From: JAIVJM01 sp963816985
Lineage (GTDB): Bacteria; Acidobacteriota; Blastocatellia; Pyrinomonadales; Pyrinomonadaceae
Assembly: GCA_963816985.1 (NCBI GenBank)
Contig: CAWFMF010000004.1
Location: 3,596,001 to 3,660,000, forward strand
Direction of reading: 5' to 3'
Length of the DNA: 64,000 bases
Positions 26,782 through 35,929 of the stretch are shown here, piece by piece. The translations under genes and the position numbers were made by a program. The notes beneath the pieces are model-generated. The model worked only from the letters and a program-made list of their open reading frames with translations. It did no database searches and was not told the origin of the DNA. The stretch's first letter is position 1. Each line of letters starts with the position of its first letter.

Positions 26782-26790
26782 TGCTAAAGT
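26782..26790 (+). promoter_or_regulatory. Extended -10 promoter element before the aldehyde dehydrogenase gene
   Basis: TGCTAAAGT, of the same form as at 6609 and 33349; a convincing -35 is lacking. It lies 85 nt before the start. Confidence 0.4.
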
Positions 26791-26874
26791 ATCCGCGAAT
26801 CCGAACGCACAGGCCGAGAGCGTAAATACCTTGAGCACACCTAAACTTTAAACCGAGAATTGGAGAGAACCACC

Positions 26875-28380
26875 ATGTCATCCGCACAGGAAGCGACCGC
26901 GACGCCGCGCAAGTATCAACTCTTTATTGACGGGCAGTGGGTGGACGCCGAGTCGGGCAAGACCTTCACTTCGCCGAACCCTTCGACCGGCGTGACGCTC
27001 GCCGAGGTGGCCGAGGCCGACAAGGCCGACGTGGACAAGGCCGTCGCCGCCGCCCGCCGCGCCTACGAGGGCAAGTGGGGCAAGATGAGCGCGCGCGACC
27101 GTGGCCGACTGCTCTACAAGCTCTCGCAGCTCATCGAGTCGAAGACGCAGGAGCTGGCCGCTTTGGAGACCGCCGACAACGGCAAGCCCATCCGCGAGTC
27201 GGCCTACGTGGACTTGCCGCAGGTCGTCGAGAACTTCGAATACTTCGCCGGTTACGCCACCAAGATTGAGGGCGAGACGATCCCCGTCCCCGGTCAGATG
27301 TTCAACTACACTCTGCGCGAGCCGATAGGCGTCTGCGGCCAGATCATCCCGTGGAACTTCCCGCTCCTGATGGCCGCCTGGAAGCTCGCGCCCGCGCTCG
27401 CCGCCGGGAACACAGTGGTCTTGAAGCCCGCCGAGCAGACGCCGGTGACGGCGATGGAGTTGGGAAAGCTGTTTCAGGAGGCGGGCTTCCCCGACGGCGT
27501 CGTCAACATCGTGCCCGGCTACGGCGAGACGGCAGGCGCTTCGCTCGCCGCGCACCCCGGCATCGACAAGATCGCCTTCACGGGCTCGACCGAGGTCGGC
27601 AAGATTATCGCCCGCACGGCTGCCGAGAACTTGACGAAGGTCTCTCTCGAACTCGGCGGCAAGGCCCCGAACATCGTCTTCGCCGACGCCGACATAGATC
27701 AGGCTGTCAGCGGCGCGATGATGGGCATCTTCTTCAATCAGGGGCAGGTCTGCTGCGCTGGCTCGCGCCTCTTCCTGGACGAGCGCATCAAAGACGAGTT
27801 CCTCGAAAGCTTCAAGGCGAAGGCCGAGAAGGTCAAGGTCGGCGACCCGATGGACAAGGACACGCTGATGGGGCCGCAGGTCTCCTCGGAGCAGCTCGAC
27901 CGCATCAAGGGCTACGTGGACATCGCCAAAGGTGAGGGCGCGACCGTCCTCACGGGCGGCTGCCCGCCGCAGCTCGAAGGCGACTTCCAGAACGGCTACT
28001 TCTTCCAGCCGACCATCTTCGGCGAAGTCAAGAACAACATGCGCGTCGCGCAGGAAGAGATTTTCGGCCCCGTCACCTCCGTCATCACCTTCAAGAGCGA
28101 GGAGGACTTGCTCAAGGAGGCCAACGACACCATCTACGGCCTCTCGGCGGGGATTTGGACGAAGGACATCACCCGCGCCCACCGCTTCGCCAAGGAGATT
28201 CACGCGGGCACGGTCTGGATCAACACCTTCAACATGTTCAATGCGGCCTCGCCCTTCGGCGGCTTCAAGCAGTCCGGCTACGGGCGCGAGATGGGCAAGC
28301 ACGCCCTCGAACTCTACACCCACGTCAAGAGCGTCTGGGTTGACCTCTCCGGCAAGCCCATCGGCTGGTACGGGAAATAG
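26875..28380 (+). CDS. NAD(P)-dependent aldehyde dehydrogenase
   Basis: Oxidises an aldehyde to the acid. 501 residues with all ALDH-superfamily marks: IIPWNFPLLMAAWKLAPALA (oxyanion Asn161), FTGSTEVGK cofactor loop, catalytic Glu259 in VSLELGGKAPNIVFADAD, and catalytic Cys293 in FFNQGQVCCAGSRLF; C-terminal PFGGFKQSGYGREMG is typical of the class 1/2 (acetaldehyde/betaine/retinal) branch. Real substrate not determinable. The ATG at 26875 is preferred because GGAGAG lies at 26862-26867. Confidence 0.95.
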   Translation: MSSAQEATATPRKYQLFIDGQWVDAESGKTFTSPNPSTGVTLAEVAEADKADVDKAVAAARRAYEGKWGKMSARDRGRLLYKLSQLIESKTQELAALETADNGKPIRESAYVDLPQVVENFEYFAGYATKIEGETIPVPGQMFNYTLREPIGVCGQIIPWNFPLLMAAWKLAPALAAGNTVVLKPAEQTPVTAMELGKLFQEAGFPDGVVNIVPGYGETAGASLAAHPGIDKIAFTGSTEVGKIIARTAAENLTKVSLELGGKAPNIVFADADIDQAVSGAMMGIFFNQGQVCCAGSRLFLDERIKDEFLESFKAKAEKVKVGDPMDKDTLMGPQVSSEQLDRIKGYVDIAKGEGATVLTGGCPPQLEGDFQNGYFFQPTIFGEVKNNMRVAQEEIFGPVTSVITFKSEEDLLKEANDTIYGLSAGIWTKDITRAHRFAKEIHAGTVWINTFNMFNAASPFGGFKQSGYGREMGKHALELYTHVKSVWVDLSGKPIGWYGK

Positions 28381-28402
28381 AGTTAGGTAAGAAGTTTGTT
28401 TG

Positions 28403-28605
28403 AAGCCCCTGTTAAGGGGCGGCAGAGTTTAGCCCACGGCGCGAGCCGTGGGGATGAGACAGGGAAGAAGAATTAAGAGCCCCGGAGGGGCGAAAGAAAC
28501 TCAACCTCGAATTTCTTTCGCCCCTCCGGGGCTCTGACTGTTTATCCATCCTCTATCCCCACGGCTCGCGCCGTGGGCTAAACTCTGCCGCCCCCTTCGG
28601 GGGCT
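28403..28605. repeat. Composite nested hairpin, family F copy 2
   Basis: Outer arms hold AAGCCCCTGTTAAGGGGC and TTAGCCCACGGCGCGAGCC, inner arms GAGCCCCGGAGGGGCGAAAG and its complement. It lies between convergent genes and ends 5 nt before the stop of the minus-strand glycosylasparaginase gene. Confidence 0.85.
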
Positions 28606-28610
28606 CATGC

Positions 28611-29732
28611 TCAGGATGCCGGAGGCTTCGGCAGCAGCGCTTCGCACGCGAGCGTCTGCGGCCCGGCGTCGGTGCAGACGGCGTACTTCGCGCCCTCGTA
28701 CATCGTCACGCCCGCGTGCTCGCCTTTGATGTTGACGACGTAGAAGTTGATGCCGAAGGCGGGGTTGCCCTGCTTGTTTAAGAGACGCTTCTCAATCGTG
28801 TTGGCCTTGATGCGGCGGAGCGCCTCCATCCCCGCGTCCTTGGGCGAGCGACCGCGCCGCATCTCTTCGACGATGAGGAAGGACGCGAGGCTGAAGAGGT
28901 TCGCTTCGCCGCGACCCGTGGAGCCCGCCGCGCCGACCGCGCCGTCCACGTAGAGCCCCGCGCCGAGGATGGGAGAGTCGCCCACGCGGCCCGGTATCTT
29001 CCAGGAGAGCCCGCTCGTCGTCGTCACGCCGCAGACCTCGCCCTTCGAGTTGACGCCGTTGCAGTTAATCGTCCCGTAATAATGCTCGGCGTTGACGAGC
29101 CCTTCGGCCACCATCTTCAAGCCCTCTCGATGCCAGACCTCGGCGCGCGTCTTCGGGTCGAGGTAGTGCGAGGGGTCTGTGCGGCGCTTCCATTCGAGCC
29201 AGATTTTTCGGGAGTGTTCGGTGTTCAGGTCTTCCTCGATGCGGAAGCCGAGCTGTCGCGCGAACCTTTGCGCGCCCTCGCCGACGAGCAGGTGATGGTC
29301 GGTCTGTTCGAGCACGGCCTTGGCGACGAGCGAAGGCGTGCGGATGCCTTCGAGCGCGGCCACCGCCCCGGCGCGCTTCAACGGCCCGTGCATACACGAG
29401 GCGTCGAGTTGGACGACGCCTTCGGCGTTCGGCAGCCCGCCGTAGCCGACGCTATCGTCGAGCGGGTCAAGCTCGTTCAGTTGCACCCCGGCGACGACCG
29501 CATCGAGCACGTCCGCGCCGCCCGTCATCAAGGCGAAAGCCTTCTGCACGCAGGTCTCCGTGCCGCCGTTCTTGAAGGCGTTGCCGTTGGCCGAGGCGAC
29601 GACGACGGGGCGGACGCCCTGACGTTTGACGGCGGGGGCTCGGCCTTCGACCAGCGTCTTACCAGAAGCGACGACCAGACCGGCGGCTGTCCCTCGACGC
29701 AGGAATTCGCGCCGACGCATTTTCTCGCTCAT
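28611..29732 (-). CDS. Tat-exported glycosylasparaginase-type Ntn hydrolase
   Basis: 373 residues. The twin-arginine leader is MRRREFLRRGTAAGLVVASG. The hydrolase part has ASANGNAFKNGG, DPLDDSVGYGGLPNAEG (typical of N4-(beta-N-acetylglucosaminyl)-L-asparaginase), DASCMHG, and the autocleavage site YYGTINCNGVNSKG with nucleophile Thr221, followed by GRVGDSPILGAGLYVDG and STGRGE. The family cleaves GlcNAc-Asn from glycoproteins; in this bacterium it may also process asparagine or isoaspartyl peptides. Together with the gene at 7792, two related enzymes are sent to the periplasm. Confidence 0.92.
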   Translation of the reverse strand: MSEKMRRREFLRRGTAAGLVVASGKTLVEGRAPAVKRQGVRPVVVASANGNAFKNGGTETCVQKAFALMTGGADVLDAVVAGVQLNELDPLDDSVGYGGLPNAEGVVQLDASCMHGPLKRAGAVAALEGIRTPSLVAKAVLEQTDHHLLVGEGAQRFARQLGFRIEEDLNTEHSRKIWLEWKRRTDPSHYLDPKTRAEVWHREGLKMVAEGLVNAEHYYGTINCNGVNSKGEVCGVTTTSGLSWKIPGRVGDSPILGAGLYVDGAVGAAGSTGRGEANLFSLASFLIVEEMRRGRSPKDAGMEALRRIKANTIEKRLLNKQGNPAFGINFYVVNIKGEHAGVTMYEGAKYAVCTDAGPQTLACEALLPKPPAS

Positions 29733-29916
29733 CGTTTTTTTCTCCAGACGGACGAAGGGCTCTCAAAGGACTCTGAAACCTTCGGGCTGTGATAGCGGCT
29801 CCTTTATAAACACGGTGTGCAGCACAAAGCAACCTCCGGCGCATCAAAGCGCCCGGAAAGCGCGAGCCCCACGACGCAGCGGGGCCGAGCCGCTTTTCCG
29901 CCCGCAGTTTTTCGCG

Positions 29917-29925
29917 TGCTATCAT
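29917..29925 (+). promoter_or_regulatory. Extended -10 promoter element
   Basis: TGCTATCAT 46 nt before the start of the lipoprotein gene at 29971; no clear -35. Confidence 0.4.
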
Positions 29926-29970
29926 GGCCGCGCTCTCCCGCCATTTCAGTGTGAAAAGAAGGAGACGCAA

Positions 29971-30321
29971 ATGACACGTCGCACTAAAGTTCTGCTCCCG
30001 CTCCTGCTCGTCGCCGCCGCTCTGAGCTTCACGGCTTGTCCGAGCAAGACGAACATCGGGAAGATAAACGCCGACCCCGACCGCTACTTGAACAAGGAGG
30101 TCGGCGTCGTCGGTCGCGTGACCGACAGCTACGGCGTCCCCTTCGTCGGCGGCGCATACGAGATTGACGACGGCACGGGCCGCCTCTGGGTTCTGTCCGA
30201 GAAGAGCGCGCCCGCGAAGGGCTCGCAGGTCGGCGTTAAAGGCCGCGTGGTCGTCGGCCCGGTCTTCAAGGGCCGGACGTTCGGGACGGCGATTCAAGAA
30301 TCAGACCGCCGCGTTAAGTAA
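29971..30321 (+). CDS. Small lipoprotein with OB-fold-like domain
   Basis: 116 residues. AAGGAG lies ahead of the ATG. The signal (VLLPLLLVAAALSFTAC) ends in a lipobox cysteine near residue 23. The rest, NADPDRYLNKEVGVVGRVTD ... YEIDDGTGRLWVLSE ... KGSQVGVKGRVVVGPVFKG, has the rhythm of bacterial OB-fold (tOB/BOF-like) proteins: the phrase DDGTGxLWV followed by VxGxV. Likely envelope-anchored; no specific function assignable. Confidence 0.82.
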   Translation: MTRRTKVLLPLLLVAAALSFTACPSKTNIGKINADPDRYLNKEVGVVGRVTDSYGVPFVGGAYEIDDGTGRLWVLSEKSAPAKGSQVGVKGRVVVGPVFKGRTFGTAIQESDRRVK

Positions 30322-30370
30322 GACCGAAAGCACGTCCGTTCGTGCCTGCGTGCCGCCCATCTCCCCAAGC

Positions 30371-30851
30371 ATGCAAATCGTCCGCAGCCTCGGCGAACAG
30401 TTCGCGCGCCTGCACGGTCGCTCCGTGGCGCTCGTGCGGGCCGTCCCGCCCGAAAGACTCTACTGGCAGCCGCCGCGCGTCGGAGGGCCGTGCGCTACCG
30501 GCGTACTCCTTCGGCGAGCACGTCCTGCGCGGCGCGGCGGCGGTCGAGCAGACCTTCGGCGGCATCACCGTCAACCTCTGGGACGACCCCTTCGAGTGGA
30601 CTCTGCCCGAAGCGCTCCCGACCCCGGCGCACGTCGTCGAGTACTTGGAAGAGGCCGAGGCGACGCGCCAACGCGCCTTCGCGCTCTTCCACTCGGACAC
30701 AGACCTCTCCAAAGAGATAGCCGCGCCTTCGGGCGAGATGCGGACGCTCTTCTCCCTCATCACCGAAACCCTCGTCCGCGCCGCGCACCATCAGGGCAGC
30801 GCCTTCGCCACCTTCCGCCTCTTCTCCGACGAACGCCCGTTCGTGTCGTGA
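30371..30851 (+). CDS. DinB-like four-helix protein, frameshifted
   Basis: The first part (MQIVRSLGEQFARLHGRSVA ... PPERLYWQP, from ATG 30371) and the second (RASEGRALPAYSFGEHVLRG ... to the stop at 30851) lie in different frames. Removing one base in CAGCCGCCGCGCG (about 30469-30478) joins them into a 159-residue product. The composition (AVEQTFGGITVNLWDDP, AHHQGSAFATFRLF) resembles DinB/DUF1572-type metal-binding bundles, moderately. The single-base defect may be a sequencing error, as in three other genes here, or a real mutation. Confidence 0.6.
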
Positions 30852-30974
30852 GTGTTTGGCCGCCTCTCCCGCCGAACTTCGCCGCGCGGCCTTTCGTAAA
30901 GCCTCTCGGTTCGGTTAATCTTTCCTCTAACGAACAGGCAAGGCGGACTTCCCCACAGGCGAAAGGTCTCAGAA

Positions 30975-31544
30975 ATGTTCTGCCCACAGTGCGGCCAACA
31001 GCAGCTCTCGAACGCGGTGCGCTTCTGCTCCCGCTGCGGCTTCCAGCTCGCGGGCGTTTCGGGGTTGCTGTCGAGCGGCGGCGTTGTCGTCCCATCAGTG
31101 GTGACGCCGGAAGGCCCGCAAGTCGAGTCGCCCCGGCGCAGGGGGGCTCGGCAGGGCGGCATCATGATTCTCTTCGGCATCTTCCTCATGCCCATGTTCG
31201 CCATCCTGCATGAACTGCTCGGCACGCCCGACAAGCTCCCGCTCATCGGCGTCCTCTTCTTCATGGGTGGTCTGCTGCGGCTCATCTACGCGCTCGCCTT
31301 CGAGGAGGGCTCCTTTCGTCGCCGCAAGGGTTTGCCCGTGACGGACGCTTACGCGCCGCCGGGACAGTTCGGCGCGTCGGGTTGGGGAGCGGGCGAACTG
31401 CCCCCGGCGCAGAGCATGCCCGCACAAGGATACGTGCCGCCCCGCGTCAACACTTCCGAGATCGGCTACCAGCCGAGCGTGACCGAGAGCACGACGCGCC
31501 TGCTCAACAATGAGAGGCAGCGGGACGCGCGCGACGAGAAGTGA
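30975..31544 (+). CDS. Zinc-ribbon membrane protein, copy 1
   Basis: 189 residues. An N-terminal zinc ribbon (MFCPQCGQQQ ... RFCSRCGFQL; CxxC-x(14)-CxxC) is followed by a linker and two transmembrane helices (GIMILFGIFLMPMFAILHEL and LPLIGVLFFMGGLLRLIYAL), then a Pro/Gly/Gln-rich tail ending TESTTRLLNNE. The neighbour at 31570 has the same build, with shared EVRFCS.CGFHL-type and GxLRxxYAL motifs, so the two arose by tandem duplication. Function unknown. Confidence 0.85.
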   Translation: MFCPQCGQQQLSNAVRFCSRCGFQLAGVSGLLSSGGVVVPSVVTPEGPQVESPRRRGARQGGIMILFGIFLMPMFAILHELLGTPDKLPLIGVLFFMGGLLRLIYALAFEEGSFRRRKGLPVTDAYAPPGQFGASGWGAGELPPAQSMPAQGYVPPRVNTSEIGYQPSVTESTTRLLNNERQRDARDEK

Positions 31545-31569
31545 TACGTCCGAGGGAGCGAGAGGAAAA

Positions 31570-32160
31570 ATGTTCTGCCCACACTGCGGCCAAAAGCAGA
31601 TTTCCAACGAGGTGCGCTTCTGCTCCAGTTGCGGCTTCCACCTCAACGTCGTGAGCGACCTGCTGCTGACGGGCGGGCGGCTCGCCTACCGCCCGCCCGC
31701 CGCGACCGGCCCGCGCCAGCTCTCGCCGCGCCAGAAGGGCATCCGTCAGGGCGCGATGATGATGCTCAGCTCGCTCATCATCGTCCCCGTCGTCATCTTC
31801 CTCGGCGTCGCCATGCTCGACCTCGACGGCGTGCTCATCCCTCTCGCCGGTTCGCTCTGCATCATGGGCGGCCTGCTGCGGATGCTCTACGCGCTCTTCT
31901 TCGAGTCTGACTTTCAGCCCGAACTCTCCGCCGCCCCGATGGCTTACGTGCCGCCGCCCTCGCCGCCCAACTACCTCGGCACGCCGCAGCCGCAGCACAA
32001 CGCCGCGCTCCCGCCGCCGCAGGCCACGCCCGTCCCCGCGCAATCTTTTCGCCCGCCGCGCTACGACACGGGCGAACTGCCGCCGCCCCCTTCGAGCGTC
32101 ATTGACCACACGACGCAACTGCTCGACAAAAAACTGCGCGAAGAGCCGCCGCAGAGCTGA
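31570..32160 (+). CDS. Zinc-ribbon membrane protein, copy 2
   Basis: 196 residues from ATG 31570, set by homology with copy 1 (MFCPHCGQKQISNEVRFCSS) and by GAGAGG just upstream. Two transmembrane helices follow (MMMLSSLIIVPVVIFLGVAM and VLIPLAGSLCIMGGLLRMLY), then a longer Pro-rich tail ending VIDHTTQLLDKKL. The matching tail ends (TTRLLNNE and TTQLLDKK) suggest a conserved C-terminal contact. It lies 25 bp after copy 1 and 26 bp before the methyltransferase gene: one operon. Confidence 0.85.
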   Translation: MFCPHCGQKQISNEVRFCSSCGFHLNVVSDLLLTGGRLAYRPPAATGPRQLSPRQKGIRQGAMMMLSSLIIVPVVIFLGVAMLDLDGVLIPLAGSLCIMGGLLRMLYALFFESDFQPELSAAPMAYVPPPSPPNYLGTPQPQHNAALPPPQATPVPAQSFRPPRYDTGELPPPPSSVIDHTTQLLDKKLREEPPQS

Positions 32161-32186
32161 ACGCGCCGCCGCCGAGAGCCGAAGCG

Positions 32187-33314
32187 ATGAACGGGCGCGA
32201 GCCAGAAACTCCCGACACTTCGACGCTCGCCGCGCGCCTGCGCGAGCGCATCACGCTTGAAGGCCCCGTCACTTTCCGCGACTGGATGGAGGCGGCGCTC
32301 TACGACGAGCGCGAAGGCTACTACCGCCGCCGAGACCTCGCGCGCTGGGGCCGCGCGGGCGACTACCGCACGAGCCCCGAACGCAGCACGCTCTTCGCCT
32401 CGACCCTCGCGCGCTATACAGATGCGCTCCACGAAGAACTCGGACGACCGCACACGCTCCACTTCGTCGAGGCGGGCGGCGGCGCGGGCCACTTCGCCTC
32501 CGGCCTGCTCAACGCGCTCCGCCGCGACTCGCCGCAAATCTTCAAAGCCCTCCGCTACGTCTTCGACGAAGCGAGCCCCGACGCCCGCGCGCGCGCCGAA
32601 ATCCTGCTCGCGCCTTTCAAAGATAAAGTCGAGTTCCGCCGCGTCACCGAAATTGAGACTCCGTTTGATGCGGCCATCGTCTTCTCCAACGAACTCTTCG
32701 ATGCCTTTCCCGTCCATCGCGTGCGGGCGCGGGGCGGGACTCTCTTCGAGCAGTACGTGGACGTTGGAGAGGGCAGTGATTTCATCTTCAAGGAGCGCGA
32801 GCCCTCGACGCCGCGACTCGCCGAACACTTCGAGCGCATGGGCGTGACACTCGAAGAAGGCCAGCTCGCCGAGGTCAACCTCGACGCCGAAGACTGGCTT
32901 GTGCGCGCCGCGAGTCTCGTCGGCGACGGCCTTATCATCACCATTGATTACGGCGACGAGGCCGAAAACCTCTACCGCGACCCGCGCCGGCGCGAAGGCA
33001 CGCTCCGCGCCTTCAGCGGCCACACGCTCTCGGACGACGTGCTCCAAAATCCCGGCGGGCAGGATTTGACGACGACCGTCAACTGGACGCAGCTCCGCGC
33101 GGCGGGCGAGCGCGCTGGGATGCGCACCGTGCTCCTCGAACGTCAGGACAGATTCTTGTTGCGGGCGGGGCTGCTCGAACAGTTGGAGCGCGAATGTACG
33201 CTGCGGGCGGCGGACGCGGGGGAGGTCGCGCGCCTGCGGCTCGACGCGCGCGAGATGATTCTGCCCGGCGGGATGGCCGAGCACTTTCAGGTTCTCGTGC
33301 AGCGGAAAGTTTAG
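32187..33314 (+). CDS. SAM-dependent methyltransferase, MidA/NDUFAF7 family
   Basis: 375 residues. Family marks: ITLEGPVTFRDWMEAALYDE, EGYYRRRD, GDYRTSPERSTLFASTLARY, the SAM-binding motif FVEAGGGAGHFASGLL, VFSNELFDAFPVHRV, and IITIDYGDEAENLY. In mitochondria NDUFAF7 methylates an arginine of complex I subunit NDUFS2; bacterial relatives are less studied. Last gene of the zinc-ribbon operon. The assignment to the family is good, the substrate is unknown. Confidence 0.9.
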   Translation: MNGREPETPDTSTLAARLRERITLEGPVTFRDWMEAALYDEREGYYRRRDLARWGRAGDYRTSPERSTLFASTLARYTDALHEELGRPHTLHFVEAGGGAGHFASGLLNALRRDSPQIFKALRYVFDEASPDARARAEILLAPFKDKVEFRRVTEIETPFDAAIVFSNELFDAFPVHRVRARGGTLFEQYVDVGEGSDFIFKEREPSTPRLAEHFERMGVTLEEGQLAEVNLDAEDWLVRAASLVGDGLIITIDYGDEAENLYRDPRRREGTLRAFSGHTLSDDVLQNPGGQDLTTTVNWTQLRAAGERAGMRTVLLERQDRFLLRAGLLEQLERECTLRAADAGEVARLRLDAREMILPGGMAEHFQVLVQRKV

Positions 33315-33329
33315 GAGCAGCGCGCTCCC

Positions 33330-33357
33330 TTGTCCCGCCAAAAAATCCTGCTAAACT
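33330..33357 (+). promoter_or_regulatory. Sigma-70 promoter of the M28 peptidase gene
   Basis: TTGTCC (33330-33335), 16 nt, TAAACT (33352-33357) with extended TG at 33349-33350. Confidence 0.5.
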
Positions 33358-33418
33358 AGCCGGGCATTACCCTTCAAACGGAATTCCGAAAGCACACCGC
33401 GGTCACAAGGAGACTTCG

Positions 33419-35557
33419 ATGAAAAGAACTCTCGTGCTCACCCTCGTCCTCTTTTGCGGCCTCGTCCTCGCGCCCCTCTCCCGCGTCTCCCGCGCGCAGA
33501 CGACGCCTTTCCTCTCGGACGAAGAGATTCGCACGCTCTCGAACGAAATCTCCGGCGACCGCGCCTTCGAGCACATCCGCTGGCTCTCGCACTGGCACAG
33601 GGATTCGGGCATGGAGGGCTACTTCAAGGCCGCCGATTACGTGATGAAGGCGGCGAAGGAGGCCGGGCTCGAAGAGGTGCGCTTCGTCGAGCAGCAGTCG
33701 GAAGGCCCGAACTACACGGCGCGCGTCGGCGAGCTGTGGATGGTCGAACCCGTCGAGCTGAAGCTCGCCGACATCGGCGAGCACGCCGTCTATCTCGCCG
33801 ACGGGAGCCACGACGCAGACCTCACCGCCGAGCTGGTCTGGATCGGCGACGCGAGCGAAGAGAGTTTGAAAGGGATTGATGTCGCGGGCAAGATTGTCCT
33901 CACGAGCGGCTCGCCGCAGGCCGCCGCCATGAACGCCGTCTACCAGCGCGGCGCGGTCGGCGTCGTCACCTTCCAGCCTTCGGAGAGCAAGAGCATCTTC
34001 GACCGCCCCGACCAGATCGCTTGGTCGCGCATCGGCATCAACCCGCCCGCAGGCAAGAAGGGGACTTTCGCCTTCGTCCTCTCGCCGCGCAAGGGTGAGA
34101 CGCTGCGCCGCGTGCTCGCGACCAACGAAGTGCAGGACTACTTCGGGACGGGGAAGGCCGCGAAAGGCGGGCGCGTCGTCTTGAAGGCGAAGGTGGACAC
34201 CGACATCGGCCCCGCGCCGGGTCGCACCGGCTTCGTCGAGGCCGTCATCCGCGGCACGCGCCCCAACACGCAGCAGATTGTCCTCACCGCACACTTGCAG
34301 GAGGAGCAGGGCTCGGCCAACGACGACGGGAGCGGCTGCGGGAACCTCCTTGAGCTGGCGCGCGTGATGACGAAGCTCATCAAGGAAGGGAAGGTCAAGC
34401 GACCGACGCGCGACCTCCGTTTCTGGTGGACGGACGAAATCTATTCCGAGTACAGGCTCTTCCAAGACCATCCCGAAGAGACGAAGCGTATCTTAGCGAA
34501 CGTCCATCAGGACATGACGGGCGCGAATCAGGCGATGGGGAGCCGCGTCCAGCACCTCATCCTCGCCCCGCACTCGCGCACCTCCTACCTTGATACCATC
34601 TTCGAGAGCGTCGGCACTTACGTCATCAACACCAACAACGGCTTCCTCTCGGCGAGCCGTCAAGGGGGCCTTCCGCGCCCGCACACGCGCCCGCTCTACT
34701 CGACGCGCGGGAGCCGTCAAGGCTACAACGCGCGCTTCGTCCCGTGGTTCGGCTCGTCCGACCACCTCGTCTTTCTCGAAGGCGCGGTCGGCATCCCGGC
34801 GGTCGCGCTCATCAACTGGGACGACGAGTACATCCACTCTTCCGAAGACGACATAGATAAGATTGACCAGACGCAACTGCGCCGCAACAACTTTCTCATC
34901 GGGGCCATCGCCTACTTCCTCGCCTACGCCGACGCGGGCGACGTGCCGCTCCTCGCCGCCGAGACTTACGCGCTCGGCGCGCGCCGGCTCGCGGGCGACC
35001 TGCAAGCCGCGCTCGGAGTGCTGCGCGACTCGACCGCCGACGCGGACGACGGCTGGAAGCTCGCCAACGTCATCGTCGAGCAGGGCGTCGAGCGCGAGGG
35101 TCGCGCGCTCAACTCCGTCCTCGTCTTTGACGAAGGCCGCCGCGCGGGCGCGCAGGTGAACGAACTGGCGGCGCGTCTGAAGACGCAGGAGGCGGAGTTG
35201 AAGGCCGCGCTTCGAACCTACTTCACGCAGCTCCACGGTCGCGCGCCCGGCGCGGTTCGCCCCAACGCGGCGGAACTTGCCGCCGACAGAAAAATCCCTT
35301 CCAACGTCACGAACCTCAACGCGTATTTCACCAACCGGAATAACGTCTCCGGCGCGGCGCGCGGCAATCTGCACGGGCTGATGCGCGACGAGGTCTTCAA
35401 TTTCGTGGACGGGCGGCGCTCGTATTACGACATCTACAAGGCCGTCTATGCCGAGGGGATGGCCGCCGGGCGCTGGTATTACGGGACGGTGACGCTGGAG
35501 GATGTCTCGCGCCTGCTCGACGCTGCCGTCGAGGCGAAGGCGCTCACGCTCAGGTAA
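33419..35557 (+). CDS. Secreted M28-family metallopeptidase
   Basis: 712 residues with a signal peptide (TLVLTLVLFCGLVLAPLSRV, cleaved near SRAQ). The region 110-240 looks like a PA domain inserted before the zinc peptidase part (GKIVLTSGSPQAAAMNAVYQ). Peptidase motifs: AHLQEEQGSANDDGSGCGNL (the usual HxD reads HLQ), FWWTDEIYSEY, and GSSDHLVFLEGAVGIPAV. The zinc ligands seem kept, while the HxD aspartate is replaced, so activity should be tested. The C-terminal ~170 residues (NVIVEQGVEREGRALNSV on) are an extension often found in large acidobacterial M28 proteins. AAGGAG precedes the ATG. Confidence 0.88.
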   Translation: MKRTLVLTLVLFCGLVLAPLSRVSRAQTTPFLSDEEIRTLSNEISGDRAFEHIRWLSHWHRDSGMEGYFKAADYVMKAAKEAGLEEVRFVEQQSEGPNYTARVGELWMVEPVELKLADIGEHAVYLADGSHDADLTAELVWIGDASEESLKGIDVAGKIVLTSGSPQAAAMNAVYQRGAVGVVTFQPSESKSIFDRPDQIAWSRIGINPPAGKKGTFAFVLSPRKGETLRRVLATNEVQDYFGTGKAAKGGRVVLKAKVDTDIGPAPGRTGFVEAVIRGTRPNTQQIVLTAHLQEEQGSANDDGSGCGNLLELARVMTKLIKEGKVKRPTRDLRFWWTDEIYSEYRLFQDHPEETKRILANVHQDMTGANQAMGSRVQHLILAPHSRTSYLDTIFESVGTYVINTNNGFLSASRQGGLPRPHTRPLYSTRGSRQGYNARFVPWFGSSDHLVFLEGAVGIPAVALINWDDEYIHSSEDDIDKIDQTQLRRNNFLIGAIAYFLAYADAGDVPLLAAETYALGARRLAGDLQAALGVLRDSTADADDGWKLANVIVEQGVEREGRALNSVLVFDEGRRAGAQVNELAARLKTQEAELKAALRTYFTQLHGRAPGAVRPNAAELAADRKIPSNVTNLNAYFTNRNNVSGAARGNLHGLMRDEVFNFVDGRRSYYDIYKAVYAEGMAAGRWYYGTVTLEDVSRLLDAAVEAKALTLR

Positions 35558-35665
35558 GGAGCCGTGACGAAAAAGTATGAATTCGGGACGGCCCCGAAGC
35601 GGCAACCCCGGCGGGCGTTCGGCCTATCTAAAGCATAACTGCTGAAATAAAAAGCTTTTGCGACA

Positions 35666-35694
35666 TTGACACGGGCTCCCGCTGCGGGTATAGG
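35666..35694 (+). promoter_or_regulatory. Strong sigma-70 promoter of ppk1
   Basis: TTGACA (35666-35671), 17 nt, TATAGG (35689-35694). The spacer contains the perfect inverted repeat CCCGC-T-GCGGG, which could be an operator. It leaves a leader of about 230 nt. The rest of the 35558-35929 gap shows nothing else. Confidence 0.6.
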
Positions 35695-35929
35695 AGTTGC
35701 TTGAAAACACGAGGGTTCCCAAGTCTCTTCCATGAAAGCGCCGCTTGTGATTCTTCAGCCGGGAGCAAATAATCGTTCGGGAGTGGCCTTCTAGAGGGCG
35801 TCTCTTGGGCCGACGGCGACCCCGGAGACTCTCCGCGATTCGACAGACACCCGTATCTCGCGGGAATAAGAAACGGAGCCAGAGCGGGCGCGGTGAACCG
35901 ACGAGCCGTCCCGCGCCGTATTGAAACTA

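Noticed and set aside
30342..30851. Intact gene starting at 30342
   Set aside because: Its first ~45 residues are Ser/Arg-rich shadow sequence; the true N-terminus (MQIVRSLGEQF) is in another frame.
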